Translations under genes and position numbers: made by a program
Source: Streptomyces sp. NBC_00510
Lineage (GTDB): Bacteria; Actinomycetota; Actinomycetes; Streptomycetales; Streptomycetaceae
Direction: 5' to 3'
DNA length: 64,000 nucleotides
Assembly (NCBI GenBank): GCA_036013505.1
Contig: CP107851.1
Coordinates: 3,224,001-3,288,000, forward strand
Part shown: positions 26,200-34,495 of the stretch, piece after piece
Layout of the letters: every line of letters starts with the position of its first letter
Position numbering within the stretch: position 1 is the stretch's first letter
Notes under the pieces: generated by a model
Databases searched by the model: none
Told to the model about the DNA's origin: nothing
Seen by the model: the letters and a program-made list of their open reading frames with translations, nothing else

Positions 26200-26712
26200 C
26201 TACTCTGCGGCGACGGCGGCGGTCGGGACGGTTCCGTCCCGGTCCCGCCCACCGGTGTCGTCCGGTGGCCCCTGGTCGCGCAGCTCGGCGATCGCCGTCT
26301 CGAAGTCCTCGAGCGAGTCGAAGGCCCGGTAGACGGAGGCGAAGCGGAGGTAGGCGACCAGGTCCAGGTCCTTCAGCGGGCCGAGTATGGCCAGTCCGAC
26401 GTCGTGGGTCGACAGCTCGGCGCTGCCCGTGGCGCGTACCGCCTCCTCGACGCGCTGCCCGAGCTGGGCGAGGGCGTCCTCGGTGACGGGCCGGCCCTGG
26501 CAGGCCTTGCGGACTCCGGCGATGACCTTGTTACGACTGAAGGGTTCGGTGACCCCGCTGCGCTTGATCACCATCAGCGAGGCCGTCTCCACGGTGGTGA
26601 AGCGGCGGCCGCAGTCGGGACACTGCCGGCGACGGCGGATCGAGGTGCCGTCGTCGGTGGTCCGGCTGTCGACGACGCGGCTGTCGGGGTGTCGGCAGAA
26701 GGGGCAGTGCAT
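26200..26712 (-). CDS. nrdR: NrdR, repressor of ribonucleotide reductase genes
   Basis: A 170-residue repressor with an N-terminal zinc ribbon (CPFC at residues 3-6 and CPDC at about 31-34) and an ATP-cone domain (about 46-136, beginning [16 protein letters not shown]). It senses ATP/dATP and binds paired NrdR boxes at nrd promoters. The ATG at 26712 is preceded by a purine-rich GGGAGAGGG. It is first in an operon with nrdJ. Two candidate boxes spaced for co-operative binding lie 122-168 nt upstream, implying autorepression. Confidence 0.97.
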   Translation of the reverse strand: MHCPFCRHPDSRVVDSRTTDDGTSIRRRRQCPDCGRRFTTVETASLMVIKRSGVTEPFSRNKVIAGVRKACQGRPVTEDALAQLGQRVEEAVRATGSAELSTHDVGLAILGPLKDLDLVAYLRFASVYRAFDSLEDFETAIAELRDQGPPDDTGGRDRDGTVPTAAVAAE

Positions 26713-26833
26713 CGTTTCCCTCTCCCTCCCTCACCCACGGTGAGCGCACGACTTCTGAGCCCGAGGGGCCGGTCACGGCCCCGCGAAGCAGCCACAAGCA
26801 TAGGCGATCCGGGAGGGCTTGATGACCCGGGGA

Positions 26834-26849
26834 CCACTACTTGTGGGGG
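26834..26849 (-). promoter_or_regulatory. Candidate NrdR box 1
   Basis: CCACTACTTGTGGGGG is an imperfect palindrome in the 16-nt NrdR-box style (ends CCAC and GTGG). It lies 122 nt upstream of nrdR and 31 bp from a second copy. Confidence 0.6.
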
Positions 26850-26864
26850 CTGGACCCCATCCAA

Positions 26865-26880
26865 CCACTAGATCTGGTGG
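26865..26880 (-). promoter_or_regulatory. Candidate NrdR box 2
   Basis: CCACTAGATCTGGTGG is a near-perfect 16-nt palindrome. Its start is 31 bp (three helical turns) from box 1, the spacing known for paired NrdR boxes. A minus-strand promoter (TTGGAT, 17 nt, AGTAGT) would lie across and between the boxes. Confidence 0.65.
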
Positions 26881-27170
26881 CGTGGTGGCCATATGCGCCC
26901 ATCGCTCGGACCGCGTGTCGCGGCCCGTCGACGGGACGGGAGCCTACGCGACGCGCGGCCTCCCGGGAGAGCCGGGGCGCGGATGACACACTGGGTGTAC
27001 GGATCGTCACGGCTCGCGCATCATGGAACCGGGCGGGCGGACGGGGGCGACACCGCAATACCGGCTCGGGGAAACGGCGTTCGGATCCCGAATGCGGGAT
27101 GAATTCGAAATCATATTCGATCAATACCATCTACACCTTGATCGCGTCACTGGATCCGCGCAAATTCACT

Positions 27171-27184
27171 CGAACGTGTGTTTG
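27171..27184 (+). promoter_or_regulatory. LexA (SOS) box upstream of lexA
   Basis: CGAACGTGTGTTTG fits the actinobacterial LexA consensus CGAAC-N4-GTTYG exactly. It lies 63 nt upstream of the lexA start and overlaps the -35 of a plausible promoter (TTGGCG 27182-27187, 18 nt, TACCGT 27206-27211), as expected for autorepression. Confidence 0.8.
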
Positions 27185-27247
27185 GCGCAACCTTTCGAAA
27201 GCAACTACCGTTGTCCTACTAGGGAGAACATCTCGAGAGGGGCCGCC

Positions 27248-28018
27248 GTGACCACCACCGCCGACAGCGCCACATTGACCGCCCATGACCGCCCCCAGGA
27301 CCGGCTACGCCCGATGGAAGCGATGAACGACGAGACGCCAAAGCCCGCGCGAGCGCTACCCGGACGACCTCCAGGAATCCGGGCGGACAGTTCCGGACTC
27401 ACCGACCGCCAAAGGCGCGTCATCGAGGTGATCCGGGATTCCGTCCAGCGGCGCGGATACCCGCCGTCCATGCGCGAGATCGGCCAGGCCGTCGGGCTGT
27501 CGAGCACCTCGTCGGTCGCCCATCAGCTCATGGCGCTGGAGCGCAAGGGCTTCCTCCGGCGTGACCCGCACCGGCCCCGCGCCTACGAAGTGCGGGCCTC
27601 CGACTCCGCGCAGGCGCAGCCCACGGACACCGCGGGCAAGCCGTCCGCGTCGTACGTCCCCCTGGTGGGCCGGATCGCCGCCGGTGGCCCGATCCTCGCC
27701 GAGGAGTCCGTGGAGGACGTGTTCCCGCTCCCCCGCCAGCTGGTGGGCGACGGCGAGCTGTTCGTCCTGAAGGTCGTCGGCGACTCGATGATCGAGGCCG
27801 CCATCTGCGACGGCGACTGGGTGACCGTGCGCCGTCAGCCGGTCGCGGAGAACGGCGACATCGTCGCGGCGATGATCGAGGGAGAGGCCACGGTCAAGCG
27901 CTTCAAGCGCGAGGACGGGCATGTCTGGCTGATGCCGCACAACGCCGCGTACCAGCCCATCGCCGGTGACGAGGCGACCATCCTCGGCAAGGTGGTGGCG
28001 GTGCTGCGCCGGGTCTGA
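27248..28018 (+). CDS. lexA: LexA, SOS-response repressor/protease
   Basis: A 256-residue repressor. After about 50 variable residues comes the winged helix ([16 protein letters not shown], then [21 protein letters not shown]). The C-terminal S24 peptidase follows, with the cleavage-site region around GRIAAGGP, the catalytic Ser in [11 protein letters not shown] and Lys in [11 protein letters not shown] damage and RecA trigger self-cleavage. I chose GTG at 27248, after GAGAGGGG, because it matches the known Streptomyces N-terminus (MTTTADSA); the frame runs further upstream through regulatory DNA. Expression should be autoregulated by the box at 27171. Confidence 0.97.
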   Translation: MTTTADSATLTAHDRPQDRLRPMEAMNDETPKPARALPGRPPGIRADSSGLTDRQRRVIEVIRDSVQRRGYPPSMREIGQAVGLSSTSSVAHQLMALERKGFLRRDPHRPRAYEVRASDSAQAQPTDTAGKPSASYVPLVGRIAAGGPILAEESVEDVFPLPRQLVGDGELFVLKVVGDSMIEAAICDGDWVTVRRQPVAENGDIVAAMIEGEATVKRFKREDGHVWLMPHNAAYQPIAGDEATILGKVVAVLRRV

Positions 28019-28039
28019 GCCAAGGACCCGCCCGTGACC

Positions 28040-28073
28040 GGGCCCCGGAACCTCTGCGCCGGTTCCGGGGCCC
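28040..28073 (+). terminator. Terminator after lexA
   Basis: A 13-bp perfect stem (28040-28052 with 28061-28073) and an 8-nt loop lie 21 nt beyond the lexA stop. Confidence 0.7.
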
Positions 28074-28086
28074 CGTTGTGTGCCGG

Positions 28087-28130
28087 GGCTGCTGTCGTGC
28101 TCTGCCGAGGCTGCTGTCGTGCTCTGCCGG
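28087..28130. repeat. Two tandem copies of a 22-bp repeat
   Basis: The unit GGCTGCTGTCGTGCTCTGCC plus two bases occurs at 28087-28108 and 28109-28130, differing only at the last base. It lies between the lexA terminator and the convergent helicase gene, outside any gene. Confidence 0.85.
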
Positions 28131-28145
28131 GGGTGCCCGTGGGCG

Positions 28146-30134
28146 TCACTCGGCCGCCGAGGCGGCGGCGTCGATGGCGGCCAGCGAACGGCGGACCTGG
28201 TTGCGGTCGGTCGTCTGCCAGAAGTCCGGCATCGAGGCCTTGATGAAGCCGCCGTAGCGGGCCGTCACCAGCCGGGGGTCGAGGACGGCGACGACCCCCC
28301 GGTCGCCGGAGGCCCGCACCAGCCGGCCGGCGCCCTGCGCCATGAGCAGGGCCGCGTGCGTGGCGGCGACCGCCATGAAACCGTTGCCGCCCCGGTCCTC
28401 CACCGCCTTCTGGCGCGCGCTCATCAGCGGGTCGTCGGGGCGGGGGAACGGGATCCGGTCCATGACGACCAACTGGCAGTTCGGCCCGGGCACGTCCACC
28501 CCCTGCCAGAGCGAGAGGGTGCCGAACAGGCACGTGCGGGCGTCCGAGGCGAAGCGGCGGATCAGCTCGCCCAGGGTCTCCTCGCCCTGCAGCAGGACCG
28601 GGTGGTCGATGCGGCCGCGCAGCGCCTCGGCGGCGCCCTGGGCCGCACGCATGGACGAGAACAGCCCGAGCGTACGGCCGCCCGCGGCCTCGATCAGCTC
28701 CGCGAGCTCGTCCAGCATGTCCTCGCGGCCGCTGTCCCGGCCGGGCTGCGACAGATGACGGGCCACGTAGAGGATGCCCTGCCGGGGGTAGTCGAAGGGC
28801 GAGCCGACGTCGACGCCCTTCCACACCGGCGGCTCCTCCTCGCCCTCGGCGGCCACGGTGCCCTCCGGGGCCAGCCCGAGCGAGGCCGCGACCCCGTTGA
28901 AGTCGCCGCCGAGCCGCAGTGTGGCCGAGGTCAGGACGACGGAGCGCTCGGTGAACAGCTTCTCCCGCAGCAGTCCGGAGACGCTGAGCGGGGCGACCCG
29001 CAGCGAGGCGCCGAAGCGGTCGTGGCGCTCGTACCAGACGACGTCGTACTCGGAGCCCTCCACGATGCGCTCGGCGACCTCGTGGACGTTCTCCGTGGCG
29101 GCGAGGGCCATCTTCCGCACGGCGTCCTCGTCCTGCACGGAGCGGTCACGGGTCTCGCCGAGCGAGGTGATGACCTGGCGGCAGGCGTCGCGCAGCGCCA
29201 TCAGGGCGTAGCGCAGATCCTCGGGCAGCTCCTCCAGACGCCCGGGGAGGGCCAGCTCCATGAGCCGCTCGAAGCCCTCCGACGCGCTCATCAGGGCGTC
29301 CGCGGCCTTCTCGTTGACCAGCTTGGCCGCGAGCTTCACCGTCCGGTTGACCCTGCCGGGGGTGAGCTCGCCCGTGGCGACCCCGGTGACGCGCGAGACC
29401 AGTTCATGGGCCTCGTCGACGACGAGCACCTCGTGGCTGGGCAGGACGGGCGCGCCCTCCAGGGCGTCGATGGCCAGCAGCGCGTGGTTGGTGACCACGA
29501 CGTCGGCGAGCTTGGCGCGCTCGCGCGCCGCCTCCGCGAAGCACTCGGCGCCGTACGCGCAGCGCGAGGCGCCCAGGCACTCGCGGGAGGTCACCGAGAC
29601 CTGCTGCCAGGCGCGGTCGGAGACGCCGGGGGTCAGGTCGTCGCGGTCGCCGCTCTCCGTCTCGTCCGACCAGTCGCGCAGCCGGAGCAGGTCCTGGCCG
29701 AGCTTGCTGGTCGGCGCCGCGGCCTCGAACTGGTCGAAGAGCCCGTCGCCCTCGTCCTGCGGCACGCCCTCGTGGAGTCGGTGCAGGCACAGGTAGTTGG
29801 AGCGGCCCTTGAGCATCGCGAACTGCGGCTCGCGGCGCAGCAGCGGCTGCAGTGCGGTGACGGTGCGCGGCAGGTCGCGCTCGACGAGCTGGCGCTGCAG
29901 GGCCAGGGTCGCGGTGGCCACCACGACGCGTTCGCCCTGCGCCAGCGCGGGCACCAGGTAGCCCAGCGACTTGCCGGTTCCGGTACCCGCCTGGACGAGC
30001 AGGTGGGAGCCGGTGTCGACGGCTTCGGCGACGGCTTCGGCCATGGTGACCTGGCCGGGGCGCTCCACTCCGCCGACCGCGGTGACGGCGGCGTGGAGGA
30101 GGTCGGTGAGGGCGGGCTTCGCGGGCTGTGTCAT
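28146..30134 (-). CDS. DinG-like ATP-dependent DNA helicase
   Basis: A 662-residue XPD/DinG-type superfamily 2 helicase. It has Walker A AGTGTGKS (about residues 53-60) and the DEAH box VVDEAHELV. Four cysteines suit an Fe-S cluster: one in NYLCLHRL and three in ECLGASRCAYGAECF. Motif VI-like GAGRLVRASGDRGVV follows near the end. It should unwind DNA 5' to 3', perhaps at R-loops or damaged forks. The gene converges with lexA. I see no LexA box before its ATG at 30134, so SOS control is not supported. Confidence 0.88.
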   Translation of the reverse strand: MTQPAKPALTDLLHAAVTAVGGVERPGQVTMAEAVAEAVDTGSHLLVQAGTGTGKSLGYLVPALAQGERVVVATATLALQRQLVERDLPRTVTALQPLLRREPQFAMLKGRSNYLCLHRLHEGVPQDEGDGLFDQFEAAAPTSKLGQDLLRLRDWSDETESGDRDDLTPGVSDRAWQQVSVTSRECLGASRCAYGAECFAEAARERAKLADVVVTNHALLAIDALEGAPVLPSHEVLVVDEAHELVSRVTGVATGELTPGRVNRTVKLAAKLVNEKAADALMSASEGFERLMELALPGRLEELPEDLRYALMALRDACRQVITSLGETRDRSVQDEDAVRKMALAATENVHEVAERIVEGSEYDVVWYERHDRFGASLRVAPLSVSGLLREKLFTERSVVLTSATLRLGGDFNGVAASLGLAPEGTVAAEGEEEPPVWKGVDVGSPFDYPRQGILYVARHLSQPGRDSGREDMLDELAELIEAAGGRTLGLFSSMRAAQGAAEALRGRIDHPVLLQGEETLGELIRRFASDARTCLFGTLSLWQGVDVPGPNCQLVVMDRIPFPRPDDPLMSARQKAVEDRGGNGFMAVAATHAALLMAQGAGRLVRASGDRGVVAVLDPRLVTARYGGFIKASMPDFWQTTDRNQVRRSLAAIDAAASAAE

Positions 30135-30214
30135 AGGGCATCCAGCCTACGGGGCGGCACTGACACCGCGGTCGCCACCGAACGTACCGGGGAGCCGCCC
30201 GAGGGCGCGGCCGG

Positions 30215-30964
30215 TCACAGGACGTGACGCAGCGCGCGGTCGCGGACCAGCAGCGCGGCCCGCTTGCCGGGCAGCTCGACCTCCGCGGAGAAGCGGAAGC
30301 CCGCGGCGAGGAAGGCGGCCACGGACGGGGTGTTGCGCAGGTCGGGCTCGGCGATCACCCGGGTGCACCGGGGGCGCTGTCGCAGGGCGTGGTCGGCGAC
30401 GGCCCGCAGGAGGGTGCCGCCGAGGCCGCGGGCCCGGTCGGCGACGGGACCGATGAGCAGGTGGAGCCCGGTGTCGTGGGGGCGGGCCGGGTAGTAGCGG
30501 GCCACCGCGTCGAGGTCGGCGCGGTACACCTCCCAGTAGCTCATGGGCACCCCGTCGAGGACCCCGACGCAGGGCATGCTGCGCCCGTCGCCGTCGAGCT
30601 GGGCGCGCAGGTGCCGCTCGGCGACCTCGGGCCGGCCGGCCAGGTCCCAGAACTCCGCGACGGCGGGGTCGTTCATCCAGTGGGTGATGACCGGGAGGTC
30701 GCGCTCGGGGCGTACGGGGACGAGCTGGAAGGTGCCCGCGGGGGTGCCGACCGGGCCCCAGTCGGCGACGCCGTCGAGGAGGTCGTCGAGCGGGGCCGGG
30801 CCGCCGGCGCGGTCGTCGGCGGTGACGTCCTCGTCGAGGAGGGCGCGGAGCTCGGGGGGCAGTTCCAGGTCGAGGGTGTCGTCGGCGTTCCCGGCACCGG
30901 GGTCCCGGGGGCCGGCGGTCGCGGGCGGGCACACGGGGGCGCGGGTGGGGTCGGCGGTCGCCAC
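30215..30964 (-). CDS. Siderophore-type acyltransferase (IucB/RhbD-like, GNAT fold)
   Basis: A 249-residue protein with an acidic, disordered-looking N-terminus (1-80) and a C-terminal acyltransferase of the kind acting on hydroxylated diamines or lysine. Diagnostic parts are FQLVPVRPERDLPVITHWMNDPAVAEFW, SYWEVYRADLDAVARYY, the CoA loop GLGGTLLRAV and EPDLRNTPSVAAFLAAGF. It lies directly downstream of the NIS synthetase gene (21 nt gap), and its ribosome site abuts that stop codon. The GTG at 30964 has GAGGAGG 11 nt upstream. It should acylate an amine precursor of a siderophore-like product. Confidence 0.85.
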   Translation of the reverse strand: MATADPTRAPVCPPATAGPRDPGAGNADDTLDLELPPELRALLDEDVTADDRAGGPAPLDDLLDGVADWGPVGTPAGTFQLVPVRPERDLPVITHWMNDPAVAEFWDLAGRPEVAERHLRAQLDGDGRSMPCVGVLDGVPMSYWEVYRADLDAVARYYPARPHDTGLHLLIGPVADRARGLGGTLLRAVADHALRQRPRCTRVIAEPDLRNTPSVAAFLAAGFRFSAEVELPGKRAALLVRDRALRHVL

Positions 30965-30985
30965 GGTGGTCGCGGCCTCCTCTCG

Positions 30986-32842
30986 TCAGGCGGTGAGGGG
31001 GTTGGGGACGGTGACGTAGACGGACTGCGTGTCGACGGGGCCGGCCAGCTCGTCCATCCCGTGCAGCCGGGTGAGGAGGTTGGCCTTGCAGCGCAGCCCG
31101 GGTTCCTCCAGCAGCCGTGCGGGCAGCCCGGAGCGGCCGGTGCGGGCGGCCTGCTCCAGGAAGCGTCGCAGGGCGGCGAGGAGCACCCGTTCGTCGGCGA
31201 GGCGCTGGGAACCGAGGGCGCCGACCAGGCCGAGGACGTTGTTGACGCCGAGGTAGTAGGCGAAGCGCTCGTCCGCCACGGCGTCGTCCACGAAGGTGTC
31301 GCTGCTCCCGCCGGCCCCGGGCAGCAGCGCGGTGAGCCCGGCGCGCGCGGACTCGCGGAAGTAGTAGCCCTGGTTGTCGCGGTAGCGGCCGCCGGCCGGC
31401 CAGCCGTGGGCGTCGAGGACGACCAGGGTGTTCTGCTGGTGGGCCTCCAGGGCGATGCCCGCCTCGCCGTCCAGCCACAGCACCGGCCGGACCACGGCGT
31501 CCAGGTAGCGCAGGAACCACTCGGTGGCGACGGCCGCCACCGGTCGTCCGGTACGGGACGCGAGCCGGGCCAGCAGTTCGCCGAGCCGGGACCGCAGGGC
31601 GCCCCCGTCCGGCGCGGGGCGCAGGGCCGTGATCCCGGCGAGGCAGCGCACCTCGTCGCCGGGGCCGAAGGGGTTGTGCCGCAGGACGACGTCGAGGCCG
31701 GGTACGGGGGCGTCCGTGCCGACGGCCAGCCAGGCGGGGTCGCGGACGATGTCGAACCCTGGGTGCGCGGCGTGCCAGCGCGTGGCGAGGCCGGCCCGGA
31801 GCAGCCGGTGCACCTCGACGCCCCGGTGGAGTTCCTTGCGGAGGTTCTCGCGGCGGGAGTTGGTGATCCGCAGCGCCAGCGAGAGCTTGAGCATCGCGGG
31901 GGCGCCGGGGCGGAACACCGTGCGCAGCGAGGACGTGGGGTGCCAGGGGTCGCCCGCGGCGCCGAGGTCGTGGAGCAGCCCGGCCTCCAGCAGTGCGCGC
32001 ACCGCCGGGCGGTGGGCGACCTCGCGGGCCTGCCAGGGGTGGAGCGGCAGGGCCACGGTGCCGGCGGGGAGCCGCCGGGCGAGTTCCGGTCCGGCGAGGG
32101 CCGCCAGCAGGTGCTCGGCGGGGACCGGGCGGCCGCGTTCGGTCCATGCGGAGTCGGTGGCCAGCAGCGAGCGGTGCACGGACAGCCAGTGCAGGGCGAA
32201 GGCCCCGCGCGTTTCCGGGGCGTAGACCACGGCCTCGGCCTCGGTGAGTCCTTCCCGGCCCTTGGGCGCGGGGTGGAGCGGGTGGCCCAGGACGAGGGCC
32301 TGCTCGGAGTCGAGGAAGGGATGGGTTCCCCGGGGGGCGGCGGGGCGGGCGCGGCGTGCGGAGAGGAAGACGGCGGTCTGGCGTACGGAGTCGGCGACCC
32401 GCGCGACGAGGCCGGGACCGTCCGGACCGGCCGCGGCGGCCTCCCGTGCGAGCAGCGCGGCGAGGGTGACGGCGTCCAGTGGGGCGCCCCCGGCGGCGGG
32501 CTGCGGGGCGCCGAGGCGGTGGTGGCCGACGGCCGACCAGTGGAGGACCGGGACGAGGAGTTCCGCGCCGCTCGCGGGCAGCGGCACGCGCAGGGTGCGG
32601 CCGTCGGGCTCCGGTGGCAGCCCCGTCTCGCGGACCCAGCAGCGCAGCAGGGCCTCCGTGCCGGCGGCGTCGGCGGCGGCCCACGGATCCGCCTGCTCCA
32701 GCGGGTCGGCGCCGGGCGACGGGGTGGACGGTCCGGGCAGCCCGGCCCGGCCCGGCGGTTCGGCCCGGCCCGGCGGTTCGGCCGCGGCGGCGCGCTGCTG
32801 GGGGACGGCCGCGGTGGCTTCGTCGCCGGGACGTACGGTCAT
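30986..32842 (-). CDS. IucA/IucC-family NRPS-independent siderophore synthetase
   Basis: A 618-residue ATP-dependent synthetase joining carboxylic acids such as citrate to amines or alcohols. The family motifs are present: HPLHPAPKGREG (about residues 187-198), SLALRITNSRRENLRKELHRG (nucleotide and citrate binding), EAHQQNTLVVLD and YRDNQGYYFRES. The N-terminal 50 residues are low complexity and include a duplicated segment. ATG at 32842 has GGAG upstream. It is the middle gene of three, after a transaminase and before an acyltransferase. Whether it is a type A, B or C synthetase needs phylogeny. Confidence 0.92.
   Translation of the reverse strand: MTVRPGDEATAAVPQQRAAAAEPPGRAEPPGRAGLPGPSTPSPGADPLEQADPWAAADAAGTEALLRCWVRETGLPPEPDGRTLRVPLPASGAELLVPVLHWSAVGHHRLGAPQPAAGGAPLDAVTLAALLAREAAAAGPDGPGLVARVADSVRQTAVFLSARRARPAAPRGTHPFLDSEQALVLGHPLHPAPKGREGLTEAEAVVYAPETRGAFALHWLSVHRSLLATDSAWTERGRPVPAEHLLAALAGPELARRLPAGTVALPLHPWQAREVAHRPAVRALLEAGLLHDLGAAGDPWHPTSSLRTVFRPGAPAMLKLSLALRITNSRRENLRKELHRGVEVHRLLRAGLATRWHAAHPGFDIVRDPAWLAVGTDAPVPGLDVVLRHNPFGPGDEVRCLAGITALRPAPDGGALRSRLGELLARLASRTGRPVAAVATEWFLRYLDAVVRPVLWLDGEAGIALEAHQQNTLVVLDAHGWPAGGRYRDNQGYYFRESARAGLTALLPGAGGSSDTFVDDAVADERFAYYLGVNNVLGLVGALGSQRLADERVLLAALRRFLEQAARTGRSGLPARLLEEPGLRCKANLLTRLHGMDELAGPVDTQSVYVTVPNPLTA
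32744..32779 (-). repeat. 18-bp tandem duplication in the synthetase N-terminus
   Basis: The unit GGCCCGGCCCGGCGGTTC occurs twice in a row and encodes a repeated E-P-P-G-R-A segment. It keeps the frame. Confidence 0.85.
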
Positions 32843-32909
32843 CGCTTCGCTCCGTGAGGGATCGGCGCCCGGTGGGATCCGCCCCGGGGCGGGGCCGGCG
32901 GGCGCATGG

Positions 32910-34301
32910 TCACGCCCGGACGGCCGTCGCCGCGACGAGGGCGTCGGCGAGGCGGTCGAGGACGGCTTCTGACTGTTCTTCGGTGATCGTCAGCGGGGGC
33001 AGCAGCCGGATCACGGCGGCGTCGCGGCCGCCGAGTTCGACGATGAGGCCACGCTCGAGGGCGGCCCGACGGACGGCCGCCGCGAGGCGGGGCGCGGTCG
33101 GGGGGACGCCGCGGGGGCCGGGGGCGGCGTCCGGGTCGACGAGTTCGACGCCCAGCATGAGGCCGCGGCCGCGGACGTCGCCGACGCAGGGGTGCTCCGC
33201 GGCCAGGGCGCGCAGCCGGGCGAGCATCCGGGAACCGAGCTCGGCGGCGCGCTCGGCGAGGCCGTTGCGCCGCACGTAGGCGAGGGTGGCGGTGCCCGCG
33301 GCCATGGCGAGCTGGTTGCCGCGGAAGGTGCCCGCGTGGGCGCCGGGCTGCCAGGAGTCGAGTTCCTCGCGGTAGACGATGACGGCGAGCGGGAGGCTGC
33401 CGCCGATCGCCTTGGACAGCACCATCACGTCCGGGACGACGCCGCTGTGCTCGACGGCCCAGAAGGTCCCGGTGCGCCCCACGCCGGTCTGCACCTCGTC
33501 GGCGATGAGCGGGATGCCGCGGGCCGCGGTGAGGTCGCGCATCCGCCGCAGCCAGGCGTCGGGGGCGGGGATGACGCCGCCCTCGCCCTGGACGGGTTCG
33601 AGGAGCATGCCCGCGGGGGGCTGGATGCCGCCCTTGGGGTCGTCGAGCAGGTTCTCCGTCAGGCGGGCGGAGAGTTCGGCGCCGTGTTCCCCGCCGACGC
33701 CGAACGGGCAGCGGTAGTCGTACGGGTAGGGGAGCCGGGTGATCCGGGCGTCGGCGGCGCAGGCCGCGCCCCGGACGGCGATGTCCCCGGTGGCGGCGAG
33801 GGCGGCGGCGGTCATGCCGTGGTAGCCACCGGAGAAGGCGAGCAGTCCGCCGCGGCCGGTGGCGGTGCGGACGAGCTTGAGGGCGGCCTCGACCGCGTCG
33901 GTGCCGGCCGGGCCGCAGAACTGGATGCGTCCGCGGTCGGCGAGTTCGCGCGGCAGGGTCTCGAAGAGCGCGGTGGTGAAGGCGTCCTTGACGGGGGTGG
34001 CGAGGTCCAGCACGTGGAGCGGGGCACCGGAGTCGAGGACGGCGCGGATGGCCTCCAGGACGACGGGGTGGTTGTGGCCGAGGGCGAGGGTGCCGGCGCC
34101 GGAGAGGCAGTCGAGGTAGCGGCGGCCGTCGGCGCCCTCGACGGTCATGCCGCGGGCGCGCACGGGGACGACGGGCAGCGAGCGGGCGTAGGTGCGGGCG
34201 GCGGACTCGCGCGCCGACTGACGCCGCAGGATGCCCTCGGTGTCGTCGAACTCGCCCTCGTGCACCGCCGGTCGGCTCCTGGCGCTCGGCATGGCGGCCA
34301 C
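32910..34301 (-). CDS. Class III aminotransferase, diaminobutyrate-2-oxoglutarate transaminase type
   Basis: A 463-residue PLP enzyme. It carries CSGAGTLALGHNHP, the PLP-phosphate GPAGTDAVEAALKL, GGYHGMTAAALAAT, the Asp in LIADEVQTGVGRTG and the PLP Lys in VLSKAIGGSLP. By family it makes L-2,4-diaminobutyrate from aspartate semialdehyde and glutamate. Diaminobutyrate is the precursor of diaminopropane-type siderophores when a decarboxylase is present, which is not the case here; ectoine genes are also absent. The start is GTG at 34301, with GAGGAG 7 nt upstream; ATG at 34292 is an alternative. It is first in the three-gene operon. Confidence 0.88.
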   Translation of the reverse strand: MAAMPSARSRPAVHEGEFDDTEGILRRQSARESAARTYARSLPVVPVRARGMTVEGADGRRYLDCLSGAGTLALGHNHPVVLEAIRAVLDSGAPLHVLDLATPVKDAFTTALFETLPRELADRGRIQFCGPAGTDAVEAALKLVRTATGRGGLLAFSGGYHGMTAAALAATGDIAVRGAACAADARITRLPYPYDYRCPFGVGGEHGAELSARLTENLLDDPKGGIQPPAGMLLEPVQGEGGVIPAPDAWLRRMRDLTAARGIPLIADEVQTGVGRTGTFWAVEHSGVVPDVMVLSKAIGGSLPLAVIVYREELDSWQPGAHAGTFRGNQLAMAAGTATLAYVRRNGLAERAAELGSRMLARLRALAAEHPCVGDVRGRGLMLGVELVDPDAAPGPRGVPPTAPRLAAAVRRAALERGLIVELGGRDAAVIRLLPPLTITEEQSEAVLDRLADALVAATAVRA

Positions 34302-34495
34302 GTGCTCACTCCTCGGTGTCGGCTGCTCCGTCCCCGGAGCTACCAACGACGCACGCGCTTACCGGCAACTGTCTCGGGCCGAGATCCTGGCGAGGAACCG
34401 CGGGCGCGGCGCCCGCCGTCCTCCCTTCGAGGGCACAGTGAGGGGTTGCCCTTGAGCGGGCAGACGACATGTTCACAACAGGGGGACCACAACCC

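Larger units (their letters stand above)
26713..27247. other. 535-bp nrdR-lexA divergent region
   Basis: This holds the NrdR-box pair near nrdR and the LexA box near lexA, with an AT-richer tract at about 27090-27170. I see no coding frame of quality and no cobalamin riboswitch signature, which in Streptomyces belongs to the class I nrdAB genes instead. Confidence 0.5.

Noticed and set aside
26713-27247. Cobalamin riboswitch for nrdJ
   Set aside because: No conserved B12-box-like stretch is visible; the regulation expected here is by NrdR.
28146-30134. SOS control of the DinG-like helicase
   Set aside because: E. coli dinG is LexA-regulated, and lexA is the neighbour, but no CGAAC-N4-GTTYG site is visible before the ATG at 30134.
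30215-34301. Desferrioxamine cluster
   Set aside because: desA (lysine decarboxylase) and desB (cadaverine hydroxylase) are absent and the transaminase has no place in that pathway.
34302-34495. Iron box before the siderophore-like operon
   Set aside because: I looked for the 19-bp TTAGGTTAGGCTAACCTAA-type site of DmdR1 on both strands and saw nothing close.
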